Part shown: in pieces, positions 49,314 through 58,972 of the stretch
Layout of the letters: each line of letters starts with the position of its first letter
Position numbering within the stretch: the first letter of the stretch is position 1
From: Planctomycetota bacterium
Lineage (GTDB): Bacteria; Planctomycetota; UBA8742; UBA2392
Assembly: GCA_003576915.1 (NCBI GenBank)
Contig: QEVF01000005.1
Span: 158,293 to 222,292, forward strand
Length of the DNA stretch: 64,000 nt
Direction: 5' to 3'
Notes under the pieces: generated by a model
What the model saw: the letters and a program-made list of their open reading frames with translations, nothing else
What the model was told of the DNA's origin: nothing
The model's database searches: none
Made by a program: the position numbers and the translations under genes

Positions 49314-49572
49314 GGCTTCTACGTGTAAGGGGCAGCTCCGTGCAAAGGGTTCCCTCGTATTTGTGCTGTCCTTTGCCCGCGGCAAACTTCACGGACCAGG
49401 GCTGCCTCGTCTGGTATGGCACCGCAGGATTGAAGGCTCAGGGGTACGACAGGGTCTCTTATAGCAGGAAAAAGCGTCTGGACAGGGGGCTTTTGAGAGT
49501 GGCATCCTTTTTCATGGGACGCGGCGGGGAAACTGAGGGGAACCAAAAGGCATTCTTGCCGTTTGAGTCTAC

Positions 49573-51789
49573 ATGGCCATGGGCACATCAGGGCGATTCT
49601 GGCTTCCCGCAAGCCTGCTGGTTTTCAGCGTTCTGGCGCTGGGCTTCAGCGCGTGGCTCTTTGACTGGCGCGGACCTGCTCGCGATGCCGGGCGGCGTGA
49701 TGAGTGTTCTGGTCCCGTTCAGCACTCGCCGGCCAGCGCCTGGGCGCCTTCAAGCGCTGCCTCGGGCGCCTCAGCCCCTGCTGCCCCCAAGGCCGCTTCG
49801 ACGTCTACCCGGGAGCCGGACCGCGAAGTAGCGCAGGCGGACTTCGTCGATGATGACCCCGTCGTCGCCGAGCAGCCCCTCTGGAAAGCCGATTACGGCG
49901 ACGGCGTGCGGCGCGGCGCGGGGCGCGTGGAGTTTGAACTGCTTGACGCCAAGGGCCAGCCTCTTGAGCCCGGCGTTTGGGTTGAATATGAGCTTTGGCG
50001 CAAGGTGGGCGAGCACTGGTTGCGCGAGGGAGCCAGGCTGAATGCCGCGCGCACGGCCATCATCTGCGATGCCTTTGACGGCGGCGGGCTCGAGCCGGGC
50101 GCCTATGAACTGGTCGTCAGGTGCGGGCCCTATGGCGCCGTGACGCGGGCCTTTGGCGTATCGCGCGGCGAGTTGCGCATTGAGCGACTGGAGATGCCTC
50201 ACTGGCGGCGCATCATCGTTCTCAGCTTCACCGACAAGGAGGGCAAGCCTTTGGCCTACCTCCCGCTGCCGCCCCGTTACACTGCCCCGGGGACTGTAAC
50301 GACGGTGGTCGAGCGCACACCGCGGCCCAGGCGCGTGCTGCGGGAGCCGCCCCAGCCCTCGCGCTCTGCGGTGGGTCTTGGCGGCAGCAGCAGCTCAAGC
50401 CGCCGCATGGTGCGGCCATCCAGCCCCACTACACAGCGTTTCCCTACGGACAACGGCAAGTGGTACGTACGTGTTTTTGCAGGCGGACCGGGCGCCATAC
50501 GCTTCGAGCTCGATGAGGCACTGTTCGGCACGAGCCAGTTTCATGTAGAGGGCGACTTCACTGAAGCTCACTGGGACCACTACGTGACGGCCTACGATGT
50601 TCCGGCCGACTTCGCGGCCGTGATGGAGCAGCGCGAGCTCTGTGGCGCTGAAGACCCGGGCTGCCGCTCCCTGCTTGAGCCGCTGCCGCTGCCGCGCGAG
50701 CCTGACCTCTATGACGTTCTACGGATCCCTGAGGGCCACCGGCGGCTGATTGTATCCATCGCCGCGCCTTGCCCCGTCACGCCCACGTTCTGGGTTGAGG
50801 ACGACATCAGCCAGCCCAAGGGCAAGAACCCGGGCCCGCGCCAGGTCAGCGGCACCTGGCATGCGCCACTGGGGCGCTGGTGGCTGGACCTGCCGCCGGA
50901 CAGCAGCGTCGAGCTCGAGTTTTCCTCGCCCCAGCTCTTGCGGCCAAGGGGCAATCTTCGCGAGGCCATTGCACTGGGCGAGAGCCGCATCCTGGAGATC
51001 CACCGCACGATCGACGTCTCGCTGCTCCAGGTTAGCTGCCCCTCTCCCACCCTGGCCGCTTTGGGCATGCACCTTGAGGCCACGTGCAACGGCGTGAACA
51101 GTCCGGGGGGCGCGGCACCCTGGCAGTCAGACGGGACTTTGCGCCTTTACGTGGAGCGCGGCCCGGAAAGCTTTGAGGGGCAGGGCCTGGTCACGGCGCT
51201 GAAGCTGATCGGCGGCCGGGTGGAGCGCGCGGCCCACACGGTCGTGGTGCGCCCCGATGAAGGGCAGCGGCGCGAGCTGGCCCTGGGGGGAACGACGGTG
51301 GCGGCCCGCGGCGAAGGTCTGGTGCTGCGTGCCGTGGATTCAGGGCTCGCGGGCCTGCCATGGGTGGAGGGCACGGTGCTGGAATTTGACAAGGACGTGG
51401 CCTCCAAGCGGCTGCGCAAACACTGGATGGGCAGCGCGGCGGAAATGGAGGAGTGCTACGAGCTGCTTTGCAAGCTCGCTGCCAAGGATGTTGAGGCCGG
51501 TCATCCCGACGCGCTGCGCCTCAACGAACTTTTGGAAAAGTTGGCAGACCCTGCCTCGCGGGAATGGCTCAGGCGCGAGGGGGCGTGGTACAGCACCCGC
51601 TCGCGGCTGTTCAGCAGCGACCACGGCTACATGAACCTCGAAACGGGGCTGGTGCCGGGCAAGCGCTACGTGCTCTACCTATGGTCCCGTTCCCGCGATG
51701 AAATGACGCCCGACCGGCGCATCGATTTCGTCGCCGCCGAGGGCATCACGGACCTCGGCGTGGTCATTTTGCCCGGGTATGGGGATTAG
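49573..51789 (+). CDS. Large membrane-anchored beta-rich protein of unknown function
   Basis: 738 aa. An N-terminal signal-anchor ([20 protein letters not shown]) precedes an Ala/Ser/Pro-rich linker to residue ~95. The remaining ~640 residues are rich in short strands: [53 protein letters not shown] resemble a carboxypeptidase-regulatory or Ig-like module of the kind used for extracellular display, followed by similar units. Few cysteines ([11 protein letters not shown]). No enzyme motif. Convergent with kdsA, whose stop overlaps it by 4 bp. No clear Shine-Dalgarno; ATG 49573 and 49579 are both possible. The 259-bp upstream gap holds a TTTGCC-CGC-GGCAAA inverted repeat at ~49373-49387. Confidence 0.68.
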   Translation: MAMGTSGRFWLPASLLVFSVLALGFSAWLFDWRGPARDAGRRDECSGPVQHSPASAWAPSSAASGASAPAAPKAASTSTREPDREVAQADFVDDDPVVAEQPLWKADYGDGVRRGAGRVEFELLDAKGQPLEPGVWVEYELWRKVGEHWLREGARLNAARTAIICDAFDGGGLEPGAYELVVRCGPYGAVTRAFGVSRGELRIERLEMPHWRRIIVLSFTDKEGKPLAYLPLPPRYTAPGTVTTVVERTPRPRRVLREPPQPSRSAVGLGGSSSSSRRMVRPSSPTTQRFPTDNGKWYVRVFAGGPGAIRFELDEALFGTSQFHVEGDFTEAHWDHYVTAYDVPADFAAVMEQRELCGAEDPGCRSLLEPLPLPREPDLYDVLRIPEGHRRLIVSIAAPCPVTPTFWVEDDISQPKGKNPGPRQVSGTWHAPLGRWWLDLPPDSSVELEFSSPQLLRPRGNLREAIALGESRILEIHRTIDVSLLQVSCPSPTLAALGMHLEATCNGVNSPGGAAPWQSDGTLRLYVERGPESFEGQGLVTALKLIGGRVERAAHTVVVRPDEGQRRELALGGTTVAARGEGLVLRAVDSGLAGLPWVEGTVLEFDKDVASKRLRKHWMGSAAEMEECYELLCKLAAKDVEAGHPDALRLNELLEKLADPASREWLRREGAWYSTRSRLFSSDHGYMNLETGLVPGKRYVLYLWSRSRDEMTPDRRIDFVAAEGITDLGVVILPGYGD

Positions 51790-52613
51790 GCGGGCTGGCG
51801 CACGAGGTCAAAGATGGCCTTGAGGCGCCGCAGCACCGCGGGCATGTCCCGCAGGAAGATCATATTGGGACCGTCCGACTTCGCGGCTTCCGGGTTGGGG
51901 TGGGTCTCGGCAAAGAGGCCGTCCACGCCGACGGCCACCGCGGCCTGGGCCAGCACCGGCGCGAACTCCCTTTGCCCGCCCGAGCTTTCGCCCTGCCCGC
52001 CCGGCATCTGCACGCTGTGGGTGGCGTCAAAGATGACCGGAACGCCAAACTTCTGCATGATGGGAATACTGCGCATGTCGCTGACCAGCGTGTTGTAGCC
52101 AAAGCTCGCGCCGCGCTCCGTCAGCAGCACACGCCCCTCAGCCCCAAACTCCTTCATCTTGGCCACGACGTTCTTCATATCCCAGGGGGCGAGGAACTGC
52201 CCCTTCTTCACGTTGACCACGCGGTTCTTCGCCACGGCTGCCTCCGCAGCGGCAAACAGCAGGTCCGTCTGGCGGCAGAGAAAGGCCGGAATCTGCAGCA
52301 CGTCACAGACCTCCGCCACGGGCGCGCACTGGGAGGTTTCATGCACGTCCGTCAGCACCGGCACATTGAACTCGCGCCCGATGCCCTCAAGCTGCCTCAG
52401 CCCCGCTTCAAGACCGGGTCCGCGAAAGCCCTTGTTGCTGGTGCGGTTGGCCTTGTCGAAGCTCGCCTTGAAAATGTAGTCGATGCCGATTTCGGCGCAG
52501 GTCTTCTTCATCTGCTCACAGACGCGGCGGGGCATGTCCGCGTCTTCGAGCACGCAGGGGCCCGCGATCAGGAAGAGCCGTTTGCCGTTGAGCTGATAGG
52601 GACCAAGTTTCAT
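51786..52613 (-). CDS. kdsA: 3-deoxy-8-phosphooctulonate synthase (metal-type)
   Basis: 275 aa from ATG 52613; the upstream 15-residue extension is Arg/Pro-rich and unconserved. It condenses PEP with arabinose 5-phosphate to Kdo-8-phosphate, the entry to LPS inner core. Active-site segments: [71 protein letters not shown] and [20 protein letters not shown]. Cys20 in the GPC motif is the residue that distinguishes metal-dependent enzymes (Aquifex type) from metal-free ones (E. coli has Asn). It follows the pair of small membrane-protein genes on the same strand (19-bp gap). Confidence 0.95.
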   Translation of the reverse strand: MKLGPYQLNGKRLFLIAGPCVLEDADMPRRVCEQMKKTCAEIGIDYIFKASFDKANRTSNKGFRGPGLEAGLRQLEGIGREFNVPVLTDVHETSQCAPVAEVCDVLQIPAFLCRQTDLLFAAAEAAVAKNRVVNVKKGQFLAPWDMKNVVAKMKEFGAEGRVLLTERGASFGYNTLVSDMRSIPIMQKFGVPVIFDATHSVQMPGGQGESSGGQREFAPVLAQAAVAVGVDGLFAETHPNPEAAKSDGPNMIFLRDMPAVLRRLKAIFDLVRQPA

Positions 52614-52632
52614 GGACGGTTTCCGCGCGTGC

Positions 52633-53229
52633 CTACTTCGCCGTGGTGGGCGAGGCATCGAACTTGATGTAGTTGCCCTTGGGCTTCTTCGCGTCAGCCT
52701 TGTTCACGACCGGAAACGCAACCTGGCCGCTGAGGGGGAAGCCGCCGGATTTCTCGCTGCGCCACTCCGAAAGCAGGGTATCGCTGCCCTTGCGGTCCCA
52801 GACCTGGACGAGAAACTCCTCGCCCGGCTTCCAGGCAACACGGAAGGCCTGGTCGGGCCAGCGAGCGACGACGGGCTTGTCGCGGTTTCCGGCCTCGGCG
52901 AGGCGATCACCGAACTTGCGCGTGTCGAACAGGGGTTCCTTCGAGAGGTTGCCCTGGGCATCCACGGCAAAGATCAGCACCTGCAGGTCCAGGGCTTCGC
53001 CGGCGCTGAACTCTTCATCGGCCAGGCGCAACTCGCTGATGCGCACCTCATAGATGCCGCCCGTGTCGCGCGCGAGGCTGGCCTGCTTGACCACCATGCC
53101 CACGAGGGGACCCAGCAGCGGCGTGTCGGGCCTGAAGTAGCCCACCGCGCCCGACACCAGCAGGCCCGCCACGAGCAATAACAGCACGAGCCCCAGCCTG
53201 GAGCCGCCCTTCTTCTTGCCTTCGCCCAT
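52633..53229 (-). CDS. Single-TM protein of unknown function, paralogue of its upstream neighbour
   Basis: 198 aa. ATG 53229 has AGGAGG seven bases upstream, overlapping the stop of the 51-aa gene. The N-terminus [20 protein letters not shown] and the following [11 protein letters not shown] match the whole 51-aa protein in order: basic head, Leu-rich helix, P-x-x-PLLGP motif. A ~140-residue periplasmic beta-rich domain follows ([52 protein letters not shown]), resembling a C2-like or Ig-like sandwich. Located between kdsA and the small paralogue. Confidence 0.7.
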   Translation of the reverse strand: MGEGKKKGGSRLGLVLLLLVAGLLVSGAVGYFRPDTPLLGPLVGMVVKQASLARDTGGIYEVRISELRLADEEFSAGEALDLQVLIFAVDAQGNLSKEPLFDTRKFGDRLAEAGNRDKPVVARWPDQAFRVAWKPGEEFLVQVWDRKGSDTLLSEWRSEKSGGFPLSGQVAFPVVNKADAKKPKGNYIKFDASPTTAK

Positions 53230-53238
53230 AGCAGCCTC

Positions 53239-53394
53239 CTACCGGCCCAGCATCCCCTTGACGGTGGTCATGGCCGGCCCCAGCAGGGGTACTTGAGGCT
53301 GTGTCCAGCCGATCAGGCATGCCGCGGCGCCGGCGACGAGAAGCAACAACAACAGCAGCATCGGACGCGAACCCTTCTTCTTCTGTTCTGCCAT
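53239..53394 (-). CDS. 51-aa single-TM small protein
   Basis: ATG 53394 has GGGAGG five bases upstream. Product: MAEQKKKGSRPMLLLLLLLV, then AGAAACLIGWTQPQVPLLGP and AMTTVKGMLGR. A basic N-terminus, one long Leu/Ala helix and a short external tail. The same head-helix-PLLGP arrangement begins the 198-aa protein encoded 9 bp downstream, so the two are duplicates of which this lacks the periplasmic domain. The gene is under common annotation length cut-offs. Strong ribosome binding sites on both genes and the shared motif support it. Confidence 0.7.
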   Translation of the reverse strand: MAEQKKKGSRPMLLLLLLLVAGAAACLIGWTQPQVPLLGPAMTTVKGMLGR

Positions 53395-53491
53395 GGCTGC
53401 CTCCCTGTGGTTGGTTGAGCAGGTCTTGGAATGATTCTAGCAGGGCTTGCGGGCCCTGGCAGCCGCCTGTTCTGAGGCCGGGCGCAGGCAA

Positions 53492-53514
53492 GGGGGACGG
53501 CCAGGCCGTCCCCC
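53492..53514 (-). terminator. Hairpin after the RNase E/G gene
   Basis: Perfect inverted repeat GGGGGACGGCC / GGCCGTCCCCC with a 1-nt centre, 24 bp past the stop of the minus-strand RNase E/G gene. No T run follows, so it may be a terminator or an mRNA-stabilising 3' structure. Confidence 0.5.
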
Positions 53515-53538
53515 CATGGGCTGCGCTTTGGGCGGCTG

Positions 53539-56500
53539 TTACTTCTTCTTTGCAGCCGACTTCCGGGCCGGGGGCTTTTTGGCCGCCGTCTTTCTCGCGG
53601 CAGGCTTCTTGGCGGTCTTGGCCGCCGGCTTGGCCGCTTCCTTCTTGGCCGGGGTCCGCTTGGCCTTGGGCTCCGCGGCCTTTCGGGCGCGGGGCTTCCT
53701 GGCGCCGGCCTCGACCGCTTCAGCCAGTGGCTCCGCCGGAGCTGCCGGGGCCTCCGCCGGGACCTGCACCGGCTGTGGCGCGGGCGCGCTGGGCTCGGGC
53801 TGGCTCACGGTCTGCGGCGCCGGCTGGGGGCGCGGACCGCGCTCGCGCCTTGGGTGGCGCCTTGGCGCGGCACCGGGCTGTTCGGCCGCGGGCTGAATCT
53901 CCCGCTCGCCCGGCTGGGGTTGCGCTTCCAGGGACGCCTGCGGCGCGGCTTCACGCACTCCCGCCTCCGCTACGGGCGCCTGCTCGGCGGGCTGAGGCTG
54001 GCCGGACTGGCCCTGCTGCATGGCCTGGCGGCGGCGCTCCTCGCGTTCGCGTCTGCGGCGACCGCCTCGCCGTCCGCGGCGGCGGCGGCCCTGGCCGTCG
54101 CCCTGGGTCGGCTGGCCAGGCTGTGCCGGCGCCCCGACTGCGGGGGCCTGGGCGGGGTTGGCGGGCTGCTCGGTGGCGCCGGGGGCGCCTTCGGGCGCCG
54201 CAACGCCGCTGGAGGCATTGGCCTGGGGCTGGGGTTCGCGCCGTTCCCGGCCCCGGTCACGGCCGCGGTCGCGGCGGTCACGCCGGTCACGGAATTCGCG
54301 CCTGCGTTCGCCGTTTTCAGGCGCGGCCACGGGGACGGTGGTCCCCTCGGCCGGGGCGGTCACGGTGGGCAGTTCGGGCATTTCGGCGCCGAAGCTGGGC
54401 ACGGCCTTGGCGCTCTCGGCCTGGGAGCGCAGCATGCGAGTCTGGCGTTCGAGGTCGCGGTCGCGCTGGCGGCGGCCGCCGCGGCGGCCGCGCCGGTCGG
54501 AGAACCTGACTTCGGGTTCGGGCTGGCCGGCGACCCCGAGGCTGGCGGGGGGCAGGGCCACGTTGACCTTGCTCTGGTACTCGGCCTCCTTGACGTACTG
54601 GTTGATCTTCTGGTCAAGGTCGTAGAGCACGCGGGCATCGCGGTCATTGATGTAGAAGATGCGGGTGTCGCCCAGCACGAGGTCGCGCGCGAACTCGAAG
54701 ATGATGCGCTTGTCGTAGGTTTCCTCGAGCTGGTCGATGTCTTCGCGGAACTCGCTGTGCAGGTGGCTGAGCACGTGGGGATGAACCTGCACAATGAGCG
54801 ACTTGACGCGCTCCTCGGCCAGGGCCAGCTTCATCTGCCGCACCAGCGTCAGGCACAGCGTCTCGGCGCTGCGCACGTGGCCCGAGCCCGAACAGGTGGG
54901 GCAGGACACGTAGGTGTAGGCCCGGATGCTGGGCCGCACGCGCTGGCGCGTCATCTCGATCACGCCAAAGGGGCTCATGCGCGCGATCTTGGTGCGGGCG
55001 CGGTCCTTGCGCAGCTCGCGCTTGAGGGCGTTCTCGACGTCGGCCCGGTGCGAAGGGCTGAGCATGTCGATGAGGTCGTTGCAGATGATGCCGCCGAGGT
55101 CGCGCAGCCTGAGCTGGCGCACGATCTCCGGAATGGCTTCGAGGTTCGTGCGATAGGCCGTCTGCTCGGCGTCGCCGGCGCTGGTGAACTTGCCGGAATT
55201 GACGTCGATGGCGACGAGGGCCTCCGTCTGCTCGATGTAGAGGTAGCCGCCCGACTTCAGGGGCACCTTCTTGTCAAAGATGTGGTCGATCTGCGTCTCG
55301 ATGCCCTCGGCGTAGAACAGGGGCACGTCCTTCTCGTACAGCTTCACGCGTTCCTTGAAGCTGGGCATGATCATGTCAAAGAACGCCAGCACCCGCTCAT
55401 AGGCGGACTTGTCGTCAATGATGATCTCGTCGGTGTCGGCCGTGAAGTAGTCGCGCACGGCGCGGATGGCCGGGTCCGTGTCGGCGTAGATCAACGCCGG
55501 GGCCTCCGCCTCGTGCATGCGCGTCACGATCACGTTCCACAGGCGCAGCAGGTAGTTCAGGTCGCGGTTGAGTTCGTCAAACGTGCGGCCGATGGCCGCC
55601 GTACGGATGACCACGCCCATGCCCTGGGGCACCGGCAGCGAATCCAGGATGCGCCGCAGGGCGTCGCGCTGCGCGTCGTCCTCGATCTTGCGCGAGACGC
55701 CGCCCTTGTTGCTGTTGGGCATCAGCACCATGTAGCGGCCGGGCAGGCTCAGATAGGTGCTCAGGCCGGGGCCCTTGCCGCCCTGGCTTGCCTTGGTGAC
55801 CTGTACCAGCACTTCCTGGCCGCGCTTGAGCAGGTTCTGGATCTTGGGCAGGGGGCCGCGCATGAAGGCGCGCGGCTTGTCGCTGCCCTCGCCCGAGGTG
55901 GATTGGCCGTCGCGGTCAAAGTTGCCCCGGGGCTCTTCGGGCGTCTGGCCGCTGTCCGGCACGGCGGGAAACTGGCCGGAGGGACGCGCCTTCTTCTTGG
56001 GGGGCGGAGGGAGCTGGAAGTCGCTGGCGGTGTCCACGGGCTTGAACACATCAAGTTGAGGGCGCTTCTTGCGCGGCGGCTTGGGCTGGGGCGTGTAGCC
56101 CAGGGCCTCGTGTTCGTTGACGACGCCGGGGGTGACGTCGGGCTCGGGAGGCTTGGGCTGGGCCGAGCGTTCAAAGGGCTCGGGCGCCTGGCGGTCGTTG
56201 AGTACTTCGGTGGGAGAATGGGTGACGTTGTGGCCGGGGCTGACCTGGGTGAGCTTGTCGAGGAACTCGGGCTCGCTGTGGCGCTGGGTCTCGGACTCCC
56301 CCTCGGCCTCGTCGTCGTTCGTGGCGGGCGCGTCGCCTGTCTGGGCGGGGGCCGGCGGCGCCGCGGGCTCATGGCCGTTGGAGCCGGACTCCTCGTGGCT
56401 CTCGTCGCTTGTGCTCTGGGGCGAGTCCACGAAGTCGCTTTCGGCCACGCTCTGGGGCGGCACCTGCTCGGTGTAGGGCGGCATCTCGGCTTCGTTGCCC

Positions 56501-56781
56501 ACGCGCGAGACGGGCTTGTAGAGCTCGGCCACGTTCTGGATGCGCGCATAGGCGTTGAGCGTGTCGCTCACGTGCAGAAAGCCGTTGCGATCCATGCCCA
56601 GGTCCACGAAGGCGGCCTGGATGCCGGGCTCGACGTTGCTGACAAGGCCCTTGTAGATGTTGCCCAGATGCTTGAGCTGGGAGGGGCGGTCCACGAAGTA
56701 CTCGTAAAGCCGGCCGTCCTCGATCACCGCGATGCGGCATTCGTCGCCCTCGGCAACGTTCATCAGAATCTTCTTAGCCAT
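53539..56781 (-). CDS. rng: Ribonuclease E/G family protein with disordered insert in the S1 domain and basic tail
   Basis: 1080 aa. ATG 56781 follows AGGAGA. The S1 domain starts normally (GNIYKGLVSNVEPGIQAAFV, residues 40-73), is interrupted by ~235 disordered, acidic/Pro-rich residues (75-309), and resumes at NLLKRGQEVLVQVTKASQGG. The catalytic DNase I-like core has ALVAIDVNSGKF (Asp526) and GGIICNDLIDM (Asp569), the two Mg-binding aspartates; the Zn-link is CPTCSGSG (627-634). After ~775 the tail is Arg-rich (RRRGRRGGRRRREREERRR) then Lys/Ala/Pro-rich (AAKKPPARKSAAKKK), like histone H1 tails. Role: endonucleolytic mRNA decay and rRNA processing. It cannot be assigned firmly to RNase E or G. 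Preceded by three hairpins in its leader. Confidence 0.93.
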   Translation of the reverse strand: MAKKILMNVAEGDECRIAVIEDGRLYEYFVDRPSQLKHLGNIYKGLVSNVEPGIQAAFVDLGMDRNGFLHVSDTLNAYARIQNVAELYKPVSRVGNEAEMPPYTEQVPPQSVAESDFVDSPQSTSDESHEESGSNGHEPAAPPAPAQTGDAPATNDDEAEGESETQRHSEPEFLDKLTQVSPGHNVTHSPTEVLNDRQAPEPFERSAQPKPPEPDVTPGVVNEHEALGYTPQPKPPRKKRPQLDVFKPVDTASDFQLPPPPKKKARPSGQFPAVPDSGQTPEEPRGNFDRDGQSTSGEGSDKPRAFMRGPLPKIQNLLKRGQEVLVQVTKASQGGKGPGLSTYLSLPGRYMVLMPNSNKGGVSRKIEDDAQRDALRRILDSLPVPQGMGVVIRTAAIGRTFDELNRDLNYLLRLWNVIVTRMHEAEAPALIYADTDPAIRAVRDYFTADTDEIIIDDKSAYERVLAFFDMIMPSFKERVKLYEKDVPLFYAEGIETQIDHIFDKKVPLKSGGYLYIEQTEALVAIDVNSGKFTSAGDAEQTAYRTNLEAIPEIVRQLRLRDLGGIICNDLIDMLSPSHRADVENALKRELRKDRARTKIARMSPFGVIEMTRQRVRPSIRAYTYVSCPTCSGSGHVRSAETLCLTLVRQMKLALAEERVKSLIVQVHPHVLSHLHSEFREDIDQLEETYDKRIIFEFARDLVLGDTRIFYINDRDARVLYDLDQKINQYVKEAEYQSKVNVALPPASLGVAGQPEPEVRFSDRRGRRGGRRQRDRDLERQTRMLRSQAESAKAVPSFGAEMPELPTVTAPAEGTTVPVAAPENGERRREFRDRRDRRDRGRDRGRERREPQPQANASSGVAAPEGAPGATEQPANPAQAPAVGAPAQPGQPTQGDGQGRRRRGRRGGRRRREREERRRQAMQQGQSGQPQPAEQAPVAEAGVREAAPQASLEAQPQPGEREIQPAAEQPGAAPRRHPRRERGPRPQPAPQTVSQPEPSAPAPQPVQVPAEAPAAPAEPLAEAVEAGARKPRARKAAEPKAKRTPAKKEAAKPAAKTAKKPAARKTAAKKPPARKSAAKKK

Positions 56782-56795
56782 ATTCTCCTGTCTTC

Positions 56796-56857
56796 GGCGC
56801 TGTGCGCCCTTGGTTTTTCGGCGCCTCCCGGGCGCCAGGCGGGGATCCTCGATCCCC
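56796..56857 (-). promoter_or_regulatory. Three consecutive hairpins in the leader of the RNase E/G gene
   Basis: Within 62 nt upstream of the ATG (56781), on the minus strand in order: GGGGATC/GATCCCC with a 3-nt loop (56841-56857), GGCGCC/GGCGCC with a 5-nt loop (56820-56836) and GGCGC/GCGCC with a 3-nt loop (56796-56808). E. coli rne is autoregulated through hairpins in its 5' UTR. This arrangement could serve a similar purpose, although here it lies in the intercistronic gap after the DUF2344 gene. Confidence 0.5.
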
Positions 56858-56862
56858 TCTTG

Positions 56863-57759
56863 CTATTGCTGCTCCAAAGGTTGCTCTCCCCCGGCGGGCG
56901 CGCTGTCCTGCGCCTGGGTGAAATGCGTCTTCGTCTTGGTGATGGGATGGCCCAGGGGGTCCAGGCCCAGCACCTCGAGCAAATCAGTCGGCTTCATGCC
57001 GCCCTGCGGCGTGAAGGCCAGCTTCATGCGCAGGATGGACCCGTCAAGGCTTGCCTCCAGCGTGAAGGCCCTGGCGTCCAGTACCCGCGCCGGCTTGCCG
57101 CGTCCCCTTGAGCGGGTGTGGCTCACGGCCCCGCCCGCCATGAACTCGGCCAGCCTTCGGGCCAGGCCCTCGAGCGAGGCCGAGTCCAGCTCCAGATGCA
57201 CGCTGTATTCACAGGCGCTGACCGTCGGGCGTCCCCGACCCTGCCAGGCATCGATCAGGCGGATGCCCGGCGGCAGGTGGGGGGCCAGGGCGGCCACCAG
57301 CGATTGAGGCGTGGCCGCGACTTCCGGGCGCAGGTCGATGTCGAGGATCTCGTCCAGCGATTCAACGCCCAGCGGAAGCGCCATGGCAAAGGACAACCGC
57401 GGGCGCGGGTTGAATCCCTGCGTGTGGGCGACAGCAACGCCCGCACGCCTCAGGGCAAGTTCAAAGGTCCGCATCAGGTCGTGATGCGAGATGTACTTCA
57501 GTGCCCCGCGCTTTTCAAAGCGCAGGCGAAAACGCCGCGGAGCTGCCGGGGGGTGCTGCCTGACCGCGTCGTCGCCCTGCTTTGTGGCTTCAACCCTGGC
57601 CCCTTCGCCGTCTGGCGTGGATGGGGAGCTCACTTCGAAGTTCAGTCTCCTTGGGCGGGCCGCGCCGGCCCGCCTTCCCTGTTGCCCTGCCGGAGCCGTC
57701 GCGAAAATGGCGCGGAGCAAAGGGCCCAAGGGCCGCTGGCTCGGCTCCACTTCGCGCAA
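56863..57759 (-). CDS. Radical-SAM-linked protein (DUF2344/TIGR03936 family)
   Basis: 298 aa for the longest frame, which begins at TTG 57759. GTG 57633 is an alternative, and the first ~77 residues are not conserved-looking. The family core starts at FRLRFEKRGALKYISHHDLM, continues RTFELALRRAGVAVAHTQGF and NPRPRLSFAMALPLGVES, then DEILDIDL. In many bacteria this domain follows a radical SAM domain in the same or an adjacent gene and sits beside RNase E/G. Here the RNase E/G gene is 81 bp downstream, so that linkage holds, but no radical SAM partner is present in the window. The biochemical role is unknown; an RNA-related function is often guessed from context. Confidence 0.85.
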   Translation of the reverse strand: MREVEPSQRPLGPLLRAIFATAPAGQQGRRAGAARPRRLNFEVSSPSTPDGEGARVEATKQGDDAVRQHPPAAPRRFRLRFEKRGALKYISHHDLMRTFELALRRAGVAVAHTQGFNPRPRLSFAMALPLGVESLDEILDIDLRPEVAATPQSLVAALAPHLPPGIRLIDAWQGRGRPTVSACEYSVHLELDSASLEGLARRLAEFMAGGAVSHTRSRGRGKPARVLDARAFTLEASLDGSILRMKLAFTPQGGMKPTDLLEVLGLDPLGHPITKTKTHFTQAQDSAPAGGEQPLEQQ

Positions 57760-57786
57760 AGACTCCGGCAGAAGCGTCCAATATCT

Positions 57787-58911
57787 CTACTTCTGCTGCT
57801 TGCGCAGCGAGGCCGAAAACTCGGCCGCGCTTGCAAAACTTGACTTGCGCGCACTGCCGGGCTCCTGCACTTCGCCCTTGAGCGCGTACTTCCATTTCAC
57901 CACCGCCGCCACACCCTTGACCAGGTCCAGCAGCAGGTAGCCGTCGGTAATCTCGGGCGCCGTGTAGCGCACGTCAAGGCCCCCCAGGCGCTGCGCCTGC
58001 TCGGCGGTGACGGGCTTGCCCGCAAACCGGAACACCGCGGCGGTGGGCGCTTCCACCGTGCCGTAAATCTTTTCGAGCGTGTAGGTCAAGTCGTAGTCCA
58101 GGCTGCCCGAGAGTCCCACGGGGAAGCGGCGGCGCACGGACAGCGTGCCGCCCACCTGCACGGAAGCTTCAGGGGCGAACTCGGGCTGAATGCCGAGCAG
58201 CAACTGCACGGGATCAAGAAAGCGGCCCGGATAGTTGCGCTGGTCGGCCACGTCAAACTCCGCGAAGTAAAGCTCGCTGTGGGCGCGGCCGCTTTCGCTG
58301 ATGCTCATCCACGCCGCGGCGTTGCCGATCATCGACTGCGTGTTGCGGCTGCTTTCCACGCCGCGCGCGTTGACGCCCGCCCAGCCCGGGATGTTGAAGG
58401 CCTGGGTGCGGCTGCCGTCGCGCTCGATCTTCCAGAAAGTGGCGTCCTTGCGGTCGGTCGGGTCACCTCCGCCGGGGCCGATGTAGCCCGAGAAGGACTC
58501 TTCGCCGTCGGCGAGGTCAAAGTGCAGGGGGCCAAAGCGGAAGGCCGCGCGCAGGTCCTTGCGGCCGTTGAGCTCGTCTTCCTCAAGCAGGATCTCGCAC
58601 AGGGCCATCCAGGTTTCGCGGCGGGCAAAGCCGCCCGCGGGCGTGGCGCCGTCGCTGCTGCCGCCATGGGTCTTCTTGTCGAGGTAGACTTCGTATTCGA
58701 ACTTGTCGTCGGCCACGGCCTTGAAGGCGGGCCTGAGCGTCACTTTCCGGGCGTCTTCGTCGCTGAGGGGTTTGTCGCCAAGTTTGAATTCGTAGGGCTT
58801 GGCGGCGGGCTGGGCGCCCACATGCGAGAGCAGGGAAACGGCAGCCACGGCAACCAGAGCAGCGGGAACCAGCCAACGTACGAGTCGCGTCACTCTTCTT
58901 CCTTCCGGCAT
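57787..58911 (-). CDS. Exported protein of unknown function
   Basis: 374 aa. A basic N-terminus and hydrophobic core (VRWLVPAALVAVAAVSLLSH) form a signal peptide or anchor. The mature region is beta-rich and soluble (FKAVADDKFEYEVYLDKKTH, LRAAFRFGPLHFDLADGEES, LSVRRRFPVGLSGSLDYDLT) without cysteines in obvious pairs or any catalytic motif. FSGYIGPGGGDPTD is a Gly-rich loop. Charged residues are spread evenly. It lies 28-150 bp upstream of the DUF2344 gene (depending on start) on the same strand and may be co-transcribed with it and with RNase E/G. Confidence 0.7.
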   Translation of the reverse strand: MPEGRRVTRLVRWLVPAALVAVAAVSLLSHVGAQPAAKPYEFKLGDKPLSDEDARKVTLRPAFKAVADDKFEYEVYLDKKTHGGSSDGATPAGGFARRETWMALCEILLEEDELNGRKDLRAAFRFGPLHFDLADGEESFSGYIGPGGGDPTDRKDATFWKIERDGSRTQAFNIPGWAGVNARGVESSRNTQSMIGNAAAWMSISESGRAHSELYFAEFDVADQRNYPGRFLDPVQLLLGIQPEFAPEASVQVGGTLSVRRRFPVGLSGSLDYDLTYTLEKIYGTVEAPTAAVFRFAGKPVTAEQAQRLGGLDVRYTAPEITDGYLLLDLVKGVAAVVKWKYALKGEVQEPGSARKSSFASAAEFSASLRKQQK

Positions 58912-58972
58912 TCGGACCGCGAGATGGTAGTCGCCCTTCTCACCCTGTCAACCGGGCAGACTGCCTGTCCAC

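Noticed and set aside
53854..57111. 1085-codon plus-strand frame over the RNase E/G gene
   Set aside because: It is antisense to an unmistakable RNase E/G with catalytic residues. The frame is a GC-driven shadow.
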